From Streptococcaceae bacterium (GTDB taxonomy: Bacteria > Bacillota > Bacilli > Lactobacillales > Streptococcaceae), in NCBI GenBank assembly GCA_031270215.1, contig JAISYB010000187.1, positions 1-10,973 of the forward strand: 10,973 nucleotides of DNA. Direction: 5' to 3'. Below are positions 1 through 5,124 of this stretch, piece by piece. Under the pieces are notes generated by a model. It made no database searches and had not been told where the DNA came from. It saw only the letters and a program-made list of their open reading frames with translations. A program made the translations under genes and the position numbers. How positions within the stretch are numbered: position 1 is the first letter of the stretch; the number at the start of each line of letters is the position of its first letter.

Positions 1-336
1 CTGTTTAAGCTCACAAGTGCGACTTTACCAGCCCATCAGTCAATCACGCTACAGCTGTTTGCTAAAGGTGGCAAGGTTCCAATCTTAAAAAAAGGTCAGC
101 CTGTTATCTTACTAGCAGATAAGGCAGGACTCGTTCAGATGAGCAATCTACCCGGTCGGCGTTATCAAATAGAAGTATTGATTGACGGTCAACCGATGAT
201 GACCAATGGACTAAAACTCAAGGTCAAGCCTCTCTTGAAACAATCAGATTTGGTGTTTTATAATCGGCGCCGATTAGCACGCAAAAAGATTGATTTGACT
301 GAGGAAAATGGACTAACGACTGTCCACTTACCCTAA
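1..336 (+). CDS. 3' end of an unrecognised protein gene (5' end outside window)
   Basis: The frame is open from the first base to a TAA at 334-336, giving the last 111 residues of a longer protein. I do not recognise the family. The visible part alternates short hydrophobic strands with glycine, proline and lysine turns (for example GRRYQIEVLIDGQ near residues 52-64). This suggests a beta-sandwich or Ig-like/prealbumin-like domain, but that is inference only. The tail is basic (FYNRRRLARKKID, about residues 84-96). No transmembrane segment, LPXTG anchor or catalytic motif is visible, so it does not end like a sortase-anchored surface protein. An internal ATG at 139 is in frame but has no ribosome binding site, so the gene very likely starts upstream of the window. 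A hairpin terminator follows at 365. Confidence 0.7.
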   Translation: MFKLTSATLPAHQSITLQLFAKGGKVPILKKGQPVILLADKAGLVQMSNLPGRRYQIEVLIDGQPMMTNGLKLKVKPLLKQSDLVFYNRRRLARKKIDLTEENGLTTVHLP

Positions 337-364
337 TCGTACGCATCAAGAGTTGAATATAGAT

Positions 365-396
365 AAACGCACGGATTGCTGTTCGTGCGTTTGTTG
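365..396 (+). terminator. Probable intrinsic terminator of the left-edge gene
   Basis: A perfect 9-bp stem (aaacgcacg at 365-373 with cgtgcgttt at 384-392) encloses a 10-nt loop 29 bases after the stop codon. The T tract is short and interrupted (tttgttg), so termination may be incomplete. Confidence 0.55.
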
Positions 397-782
397 TGCT
401 GTGGAAATTGCTGAAATCTGCCGAAGAGTTTCCGAAAATCTATTGAAGAACTGCCGAAATTCGTTGTAGATTTACCGAAAGTTGCTGAGGAGCTTGATAA
501 AATCCGCTGTGCATTTTTCGAAAAGTCTACGTAGAACTGCCGAAATCTGCCGAAGAGTTTCCGAAAATCTATTGAAGAACTGCCGAAATCCGTCGCTGAG
601 TTTGCTAAAAGTAGTCGTGAAACTTTCAAAAATCCGTCAAGGATTTTCCGAAAATCTACCAAGGAATTTTCAAAAACAGTTGTAAAATTTTTCAAAGCAG
701 GCGAGGAACTCCCGAGAGTCATCGCAGAACTTGCTAAAATCTGTTGTGGAAATTTCAAAACTCGTCAAGGATTTTCCGAAAC
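397..782. repeat. Array of 18 degenerate 21/22-bp tandem repeats
   Basis: Cutting the sequence after each gaaat/aaaat-like end gives 18 consecutive units of exactly 21 or 22 bp, running 397-417, 418-439, 440-460, 461-481 and so on to 762-782. The working consensus is ccgtcgaggaa followed by tttccgaaaat. Units differ at many positions, but the ccgaaaat or ctaaaat end and the gaa/gga core recur throughout. The array lies between two convergent genes and between their terminators. Both strands carry medium ORFs across it (a 141-codon TTG-start frame on the minus strand at 758-333 and a 67-codon frame on the plus strand). Neither has a Shine-Dalgarno sequence, and the 21/22 alternation breaks the reading phase between units, so I read the array as non-coding. 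Its function is unknown. Confidence 0.85.
413..589. repeat. 48-bp exact direct repeat inside the tandem array (413-460 and 542-589)
   Basis: Bases 413-460 and 542-589 are identical over 48 bp and are offset by 129 bp, which is exactly six units of the surrounding array (22+21+21+22+22+21). The intervening units are much less alike. This looks like a recent six-unit duplication or a gene-conversion event within an older, degenerate array. Confidence 0.85.
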
Positions 783-814
783 CTCAGCGTGAAATGCTCC
801 CTTGTGATAAAATC

Positions 815-857
815 CCAAAAAACCGCGAAGCTGTCAGTTAGACAATTTGCGGCTTTT
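815..857 (-). terminator. Intrinsic terminator of the ABC-F/rlmH operon
   Basis: Read on the minus strand, a stem pairs 846-857 with 817-829 (core ccgcgaa with tttgcgg, one G-U pair). An inner tgtc/gaca stem sits around a 5-nt loop, and six T residues follow. It lies about 80 bases after the rlmH stop codon. The A-rich other flank gives it a short T run (ctttt) on the plus strand too, so it may act in both directions. Confidence 0.65.
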
Positions 858-937
858 GAGCTTTGTATCAAGTGATTGCCTGATTTTGGTGGGTGTATTT
901 TGTGAAAGAGAAAGTCAGCGGAAGTAACGCCGATAGA

Positions 938-1417
938 TTATTTATGATACGGACTGCCATTAATAATCATTTGTGCTCGGTAGATTTGTTCGATTAAGAT
1001 TAAGCGCATGAGCTGATGCGGATAGGTCAGCTTGCCAAAGGAAATAGTCGCATTTGCTCGCTTTAAAATATCATCAGATAAACCGAGTGAGCCACCAATG
1101 ACGAAAGCTAGGTTGCTTTGACCATTAATGCCAAGCTGTCTGATTTTTTCGGCAAAGTCCTCGCTGGTTGGCGCATTGCCATTGATTGCCAGTGCAAAGA
1201 GATAGTCCCTTGGATTTATTTTCGCAAGTAGTTTTGCAGCTTCTTTTTGCTTGACCTGTACCATCTCGCTTTCACTGAGGCGCTCGGGTGCTTTTTCATC
1301 TGGCACTTCGATAAGCTCAATTTTGACAAACTTCCCTAAACGCTTTTGATATTCAGCTATGCCGTCCTTTAGATATTTCTCCTTTAATTTGCCAACTGTG
1401 ATAATTTTAATTTGCAT
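938..1417 (-). CDS. rlmH: 23S rRNA (pseudouridine1915-N3)-methyltransferase RlmH
   Basis: RlmH is a small SPOUT-class methyltransferase. It acts as a dimer and uses S-adenosylmethionine to methylate N3 of pseudouridine 1915 in helix 69 of 23S rRNA, on assembled 70S ribosomes. The product has 159 residues, the usual length for Firmicutes. It opens with the family's MQIKIITVGKLKEKY. The SAM-pocket segment FVIGGSLGLS lies at 105-114, the trefoil-knot stretch TYPHQLMRL at 131-139, and the conserved C-terminal YHK at 157-159. The ATG directly abuts the TAA of the upstream ABC-F gene (ATAAATG). Its ribosome binding site GGAG lies inside the last codons of that gene, so the two are probably translationally coupled. 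Transcription should end at the hairpin at 815-857. Assignment is firm. Confidence 0.96.
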   Translation of the reverse strand: MQIKIITVGKLKEKYLKDGIAEYQKRLGKFVKIELIEVPDEKAPERLSESEMVQVKQKEAAKLLAKINPRDYLFALAINGNAPTSEDFAEKIRQLGINGQSNLAFVIGGSLGLSDDILKRANATISFGKLTYPHQLMRLILIEQIYRAQMIINGSPYHK

Positions 1418-3328
1418 TTATTCTCCAATCAACTGCTCGTGTAAGAGTGAGTATTCTTCCCATTCATCTAGTAGTTTTGCATGTCTTTTTTCCTGAGTGT
1501 CCACTTCTTGGTGCAGTGTTGTCAACTGCTCAAAGCTTTGGCTAATCTCGGGGCGCAAAAGCTCCTGCTGTAATCTCTTAATTTCTTGTTCTACGGACTC
1601 CATTTCCTCTTCAAGAGAATCAATTGTCCGAGTAATCTTACGTAGCTGTCTTTGTTTTTCCTTGGTAATATTGCGATTATCCTCTGCTTTTTCCTTGCTT
1701 TTTGCAGCGGGATTTTCTACGACATTTTCTGCTTTTTTCTCCAGATAATAGTCGTAATTACCAAGATAGCTGGTTGCTTTCTTACTTGATAGCTCAATGA
1801 TTTGTGTTGCGATTTGGTTGATAAAGTAGCGGTCATGGGAAACAAAGAGGATTGTTCCTTCAAAATTCATTAAGCTGCGCTCTAGCACCTCTTTACTTTC
1901 AATATCCAAATGATTGGTCGGTTCATCTAAAATCAAGAGATTGTGATTTTCCATTGAAAGTTTGGCGAGCAGCAAACGCGCCTTTTCGCCACCGCTGAGT
2001 GTGGCAACAAGCTTTTTAACCTCGTCACCTGTGAATAAAAAAGCACCAAGGCGTGTCCGAATGTCTTTTTCGGCTGTCGTTGAAAAATCGTCCCATAGCT
2101 CGTTTAGGACTGTTTTATTTTGTGAAAGTCGTTCTTGGGTTTGGTCGTAGTAGCCAACAGATACGCCGCTACCAAGCTTAATCACTCCGGAAATCTTTGG
2201 TACTTCTCCAATGATCGTTCTTAAAAGTGTTGATTTACCGATACCATTTTCCCCGACAATCGCCAAGCGTTCCTTACGTCTTAGGATAAAGCTGATGTGC
2301 TCTGCGACAGGGCGTGCTTCGTAGCCGACAAAGAGGTCATCAAGCAGTAGCACCTCATTACCGGAAGGGTGATTAATCTGAAAGCTAAAATGAATACTTT
2401 GTGTGTCAAGTGTCGGTGTTGTTAGTACCTCCATTTTCTCAAGCTGCTTGCGTTTGCTCTGTGCACGCTTGGTGGTGGAGGCACGGGTGATATTTTTATC
2501 GACAAACTCGGATAGCTTAGCGATTTCCTTTTGTTGCTTGTCATATGCCTTAAGCTCTGTTTGGAAATTTTGCGCTTTTATTTTTAAAAATTGCGAATAA
2601 TTCCCAACATAGCGTGTCATTTTCTGCTGTGAAATTTCATAGGTTAGATTGGTCGTTTTATCAAGAAAATAGCGGTCGTGGCTGACAATTAGTAGCGCTT
2701 GCGGATAGCTTTTCAGATAATTTTCGAGCCAATTTAGCGTTTGAATATCTAAATGATTGGTCGGCTCATCAAGGATTAATAACTCAGGCTTAGCAAGTAA
2801 CGTTTTAGCTAATGCCAGTCTGGTTTGCTGTCCGCCAGAGAGCTGATTAATTTTCTTGTCGTACATTGCTTCTGGGAAGCTAAAGCCATTTAAGATTGTT
2901 TTGATTTCAGCTTGGTAAGTATAACCATTGTTATTGGCAAAGGCTAAAGAACGCCGGTCGTATTCGGCAAGCTTTTGCTTTAGCACCTCCCCTGTTAACT
3001 CACTTATCTGCTCAGTCATTCTTGTTAATTCTATTTCCTCATTAATTAAATCCTCAAAGACACTAAGCATTTCTTGAAAAATAGTTCGTTCAGAAGAAAG
3101 TGCGGCATTTTGGTCTAAATAGCTCATCTTAAGGTTCTTCTTGGTGACAATCTCTCCGGAAGAAGCTGTTTCAATGCCTGCAATTATTTTCAGGAAGGTG
3201 CTTTTTCCAGCGCCATTTTTCCCGACCAAACCGATTTTTGCATGTTCTTCAATCTGCATATTTAAATTGGTGAATAAAACCTCTGCACCAAATAACTTAT
3301 TGATGTTCTGGGCTTGTAATAATAACAT
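1418..3328 (-). CDS. ABC-F family ATPase, YdiF-like (ribosome-associated, no membrane domain)
   Basis: This is a soluble twin-ATPase of the ABC-F class, whose members bind the ribosomal E site and adjust translation; some confer antibiotic protection. Counted from the ATG at 3355, domain 1 has Walker A GKNGAGKST at 45-53, signature LSGGQ at 172-176 and Walker B LLILDEPTNHLD at 192-203. An interdomain linker rich in lysine and glutamine spans about 250-315. Domain 2 has Walker A GENGIGKST at 368-376, LSGGE at 453-457 and a second LLILDEPTNHLD at 473-484. A charged coiled-coil tail covers about 555-640, as in YdiF. I choose the internal ATG at 3328 (636 residues) because aggcgg lies 5 bases upstream. 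The ATG at 3355 has no ribosome binding site and sits on the predicted transcription start. Neighbouring rex and groESL match the Bacillus ydiF-rex-groESL neighbourhood. Whether it protects against a drug cannot be judged here. Confidence 0.92.
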   Translation of the reverse strand: MLLLQAQNINKLFGAEVLFTNLNMQIEEHAKIGLVGKNGAGKSTFLKIIAGIETASSGEIVTKKNLKMSYLDQNAALSSERTIFQEMLSVFEDLINEEIELTRMTEQISELTGEVLKQKLAEYDRRSLAFANNNGYTYQAEIKTILNGFSFPEAMYDKKINQLSGGQQTRLALAKTLLAKPELLILDEPTNHLDIQTLNWLENYLKSYPQALLIVSHDRYFLDKTTNLTYEISQQKMTRYVGNYSQFLKIKAQNFQTELKAYDKQQKEIAKLSEFVDKNITRASTTKRAQSKRKQLEKMEVLTTPTLDTQSIHFSFQINHPSGNEVLLLDDLFVGYEARPVAEHISFILRRKERLAIVGENGIGKSTLLRTIIGEVPKISGVIKLGSGVSVGYYDQTQERLSQNKTVLNELWDDFSTTAEKDIRTRLGAFLFTGDEVKKLVATLSGGEKARLLLAKLSMENHNLLILDEPTNHLDIESKEVLERSLMNFEGTILFVSHDRYFINQIATQIIELSSKKATSYLGNYDYYLEKKAENVVENPAAKSKEKAEDNRNITKEKQRQLRKITRTIDSLEEEMESVEQEIKRLQQELLRPEISQSFEQLTTLHQEVDTQEKRHAKLLDEWEEYSLLHEQLIGE

Positions 3329-3358
3329 ATCTTCCGCCTTTTCTTTTTCTTTCATTAC

Positions 3359-3367
3359 AGTATAGCA
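3359..3367 (-). promoter_or_regulatory. Extended -10 promoter of the ABC-F/rlmH operon
   Basis: On the minus strand TGcTATACT gives a TG-extended -10 (TATACT at 3364-3359). No good -35 is visible at 16-18 bp. Transcription would start near 3352, which rules out efficient use of the ATG at 3355 and supports the start at 3328. Confidence 0.6.
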
Positions 3368-3464
3368 AAAAATCAGAGTTAATGTGCCTTGGGTAAGATT
3401 TGTTTTGATCTTTTATCACAAAAAAATGTTACGAAGCTGAAGTTAGAATGGCGATAACAGTTTT

Positions 3465-3598
3465 TTCGAGTGAGTAGCAGTATTCATTACTCACCTATGA
3501 TTATTGAAAAATCATCAATACAACTCGAAGGTGGGACAAACAGTGCCGACTAGGAAAATAGATAATTTTCTACGTCGTTAAATACTGAATCCCACCTT
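3465..3598. other. Intergenic structured element A (nested inverted repeats) upstream of rex
   Basis: Two adjoining folds are visible. The first is a three-way junction. It is closed by ttcgag 3465-3470 with ctcgaa 3524-3529, and holds hairpins tgagta 3471-3476/tactca 3488-3493 and atgatt 3497-3502/aatcat 3510-3515. The second is a long rod, aaggtggga 3528-3536 with tcccacctt 3590-3598. Inside it cagt/actg (3541-3544/3584-3587), cgac/gtcg (3547-3550/3574-3577) and gaaaat/attttc (3554-3559/3565-3570) pair in nested order. No ORF explains it. It could be a dispersed miniature repeat or a structured RNA. It lies upstream of the predicted rex promoter, so it is not the rex leader. Confidence 0.6.
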
Positions 3599-3606
3599 AG
3601 TGTGAG

Positions 3607-3628
3607 CTAAAATTAAAAGAAATTTTAG
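3607..3628. other. AT-rich hairpin between element A and the rex promoter
   Basis: A perfect 8-bp inverted repeat, ctaaaatt (3607-3614) and aattttag (3621-3628), has a 6-nt loop and is followed by a T-rich stretch. It has too little GC for a strong terminator. It could mark the end of a transcript from element A. Confidence 0.35.
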
Positions 3629-3649
3629 AGTTTTGTTTATTGCGCTCGC

Positions 3650-3678
3650 TTGCTTAATTCTAGCTAAATTGCTAAACT
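3650..3678 (+). promoter_or_regulatory. Promoter of rex
   Basis: TTGCTT (3650-3655), a 17-bp spacer ending in TGc, and TAAACT (3673-3678) form a TG-extended promoter. The predicted start near 3685 leaves a leader of about 27 bases with GGAGG four bases before the ATG. The stretch just downstream, tactgtgaaaagacaaac, has one fair Rex-like half site (TGTGAA) but no matching second half. Confidence 0.5.
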
Positions 3679-3711
3679 TACTGTGAAAAGACAAACTTAA
3701 ATGGAGGTCAA

Positions 3712-4365
3712 ATGAGATTGAAAGAAAAAAGTGAACAAGTTATTATTCCAAAAGCAACCGCAAAACGTTTACCAATTTATTTTAGACATTTGCAAAGATT
3801 AAATGATTTAGATATTTGTCGGACTAATTCAAAAGAGCTAGCAGAAGCATTAGCGATTGATAGCGCAACAATTCGGCGAGATTTTTCCTATTTCGGTGAA
3901 TTAGGTAAGCGCGGCTATGGCTATGATGTCAAGACGTTAATGGCATATTTTGCTGAAATTTTAGAAGAGGACAAGCAGACAAATGTTGCTCTAATCGGCG
4001 TAGGGAACTTAGGAACAGCACTTATTCGTTATAAGTTTCATCGAAAGAATAATTTGCGTATCTCAGCAGCCTTTGAGCAAAAGGGAAGTGTGCATATTGG
4101 TAAGGTTGTCGAGGATGTACCAGTTTATGATATTGGTGAGCTAGAAGAACAGCTAGCAGCGCAAAAAATTGAGGTTGCCATCTTGGCAGTTCCAACTGAT
4201 GCAGCGCAGCGAGTGATGAAGCGATTGATTGACGCCGGAATTAAAGGCGTTTTGAATTTTACAACCGTCCGTCTTTCAGCGCCGGAGCATATCATTATCC
4301 AATCAGTTGATTTAACCAATGAGCTGCGGACTTTAATCTATTTTTTAAGAGAAAATCAAGCATAA
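3712..4365 (+). CDS. rex: Redox-sensing transcriptional repressor Rex
   Basis: Rex is a homodimeric repressor that senses the NADH/NAD+ ratio. It binds operators when NADH is low and releases them when NADH rises, which opens fermentation and anaerobic genes. The 217-residue product has an N-terminal winged helix: IPKATAKRLPIYFRHL at 12-27, then the recognition region SATIRRDFSYFGELGKRGYGYDV at 51-73. A Rossmann domain follows, with GVGNLG at 96-101. The C-terminal segment 192-215 forms the swapped helix typical of the family. The acidic residue after the second Rossmann strand is Glu (AFE, 120-122), where most Rex proteins have Asp (AFD); this is conservative. The start is fixed by GGAGG four bases upstream of the ATG. 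The gene is monocistronic as far as the sequence shows, since a groESL promoter and probable terminator follow. No full Rex operator is visible here, so autoregulation is not supported. Confidence 0.95.
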   Translation: MRLKEKSEQVIIPKATAKRLPIYFRHLQRLNDLDICRTNSKELAEALAIDSATIRRDFSYFGELGKRGYGYDVKTLMAYFAEILEEDKQTNVALIGVGNLGTALIRYKFHRKNNLRISAAFEQKGSVHIGKVVEDVPVYDIGELEEQLAAQKIEVAILAVPTDAAQRVMKRLIDAGIKGVLNFTTVRLSAPEHIIIQSVDLTNELRTLIYFLRENQA

Positions 4366-4383
4366 AGTCAAGTAATATGGGAA

Positions 4384-4560
4384 CACAGCTTTTTAAGAGA
4401 AAGCCGAGTAAATGGTGAGTAAAACTTTAAAAAAATCGCTGTGAGTAACGCGTAGGCTTGCAATTAAGCTTATTTCCAAGAAATTTTCAATGCGGAGCGC
4501 TAGGCTCATAGATGAATCAAAAATCATCTGTAAGAAGGGAAATACAGTGTTTAGGGGAAT
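4384..4560. other. Intergenic structured element B downstream of rex, partly similar to element A
   Basis: This gene-free stretch contains cacagc 4384-4389 pairing with gctgtg 4438-4443, where the arm continues through T-rich and A-rich strands. It also contains aagcc/ggctt (4401-4405/4454-4458) and agatga/tcatct (4510-4515/4524-4529). Its right half follows the order of element A: ctca, tatga or tagatga, aaaaatcatc, gaagg, an acagtg box, tagg. It therefore looks like a diverged or rearranged copy. The function is unknown. Confidence 0.4.
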
Positions 4561-4643
4561 ATGAAAATGACGGATAGCTGCTCGCAGTGTTTGGAATTTA
4601 TCACTTTTCTAGTTGACACTTATAAATCACGAACAATTATTTA

Positions 4644-4668
4644 AGGCTGGGGATATTTTCTCCAGCCT
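4644..4668 (+). terminator. Hairpin, possible terminator upstream of groESL
   Basis: aggctgggga (4644-4653) pairs with tctccagcct (4659-4668) over 10 bp with one G-U pair and a 5-nt loop. The flank lacks an immediate T tract; the nearest (ccttttat) begins about 11 bases later. It may insulate groESL from rex transcription. Confidence 0.45.
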
Positions 4669-4736
4669 CTTGGTGCATGCCTTTTATCTTGGTATTAAAA
4701 GACAAGCCGAAAGGCTGATAAAAATTAAACAAAAGT

Positions 4737-4753
4737 CTTGACTTTTTCTGACT
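4737..4753 (-). promoter_or_regulatory. Probable CtsR operator overlapping the groESL -35
   Basis: On the minus strand AGTCAGA-AAA-AGTCAAG matches the CtsR consensus RGTCAAA-NAN-RGTCAAA at 12 of 14 heptad positions, with the correct 3-base spacer. It covers the -35 hexamer, where a bound repressor would block RNA polymerase. Dual HrcA/CtsR control of groESL is known in streptococci. Confidence 0.6.
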
Positions 4754-4765
4754 AAAGCATAAAAT
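4738..4765 (+). promoter_or_regulatory. Vegetative promoter of groESL
   Basis: TTGACT (4738-4743), a 16-bp spacer and TAAAAT (4760-4765) form a near-consensus sigma-A promoter. The predicted start near 4772 places CIRCE at the very beginning of the transcript, the usual arrangement. Confidence 0.75.
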
Positions 4766-4775
4766 AAATAATAGG

Positions 4776-4802
4776 TTAGCACTTAGATTGATAGAGTGCT
4801 AA
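4776..4802 (+). promoter_or_regulatory. CIRCE element (HrcA operator) of groESL
   Basis: TTAGCACTT (4776-4784), nine spacer bases and GAGTGCTAA (4794-4802) match the canonical inverted repeat TTAGCACTC-N9-GAGTGCTAA with one mismatch, at the last base of the left arm. HrcA bound here represses groESL until heat or unfolded protein occupies GroEL. Confidence 0.97.
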
Positions 4803-4829
4803 CACAATTCATAATTTGGAGGGATTAAT

Positions 4830-5108
4830 GTGTTAAAACCATTATCAGATCGAGTTGTTTTAAAGATTAAGGAAGAAGAAAAAACCATTGGTGGTTTGGT
4901 GTTTGCTCCGTCAGCACAAGAAAAACCTCAAATCGCAGAAGTAATTGCCGTAGGTTCAGGTACAAGAGATCATGGACAAATCATCACACCAGAGGTGGCA
5001 GTAGGTGATGTTGTTGTTTTTGACAAGTACTCAGGTGTTGAGGTCAAAGATGGCGGCGAAGTATTTTTAGTCGTAAAATTAGCTGATTTAATCGCAGTAG
5101 TAGAATAA
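4830..5108 (+). CDS. groES: Co-chaperonin GroES (Hsp10)
   Basis: GroES is the heptameric lid that caps the GroEL chamber during ATP-driven folding in the cytoplasm. The product has 92 residues, close to the usual 94. It opens LKPLSDRVV, has the mobile loop that docks on GroEL (EEEKTIGGLVFAPSA, about 15-29), the roof segment near 45-55 and the ending DLIAVVE. The start is GTG, seven bases after GGAGG (4818-4822). An ATG overlaps it two bases upstream (4828-4830), but that frame reads ATG-TGT-TAA and stops at once. The gene is under CIRCE and a probable CtsR box, and groEL follows after 16 bases, so the two are cotranscribed. Confidence 0.97.
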   Translation: MLKPLSDRVVLKIKEEEKTIGGLVFAPSAQEKPQIAEVIAVGSGTRDHGQIITPEVAVGDVVVFDKYSGVEVKDGGEVFLVVKLADLIAVVE

Positions 5109-5124
5109 AACGGAGGTTATTATT

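Noticed and set aside
333..758. 141-codon minus-strand frame (TTG start) across the tandem repeats, giving Ser/Phe-rich repeated peptide
   Set aside because: It has no ribosome binding site, and the frame survives only because the repeat units lack stops on that strand. Its repeated peptide is explained by the DNA array, and the alternating 21/22-bp units shift phase.
3402..3421. Rex-operator-like sequence ttttgatcttttatcacaa
   Set aside because: Only one half site (tcacaa) fits. The other half and the spacing do not match TTGTGA-N6-TCACAA.
4705..4716. agcc-gaaa-ggct tetraloop hairpin before the groESL promoter
   Set aside because: The stem is only 4 bp and no T tract follows, so it is too small to call a terminator or an RNA element on its own.
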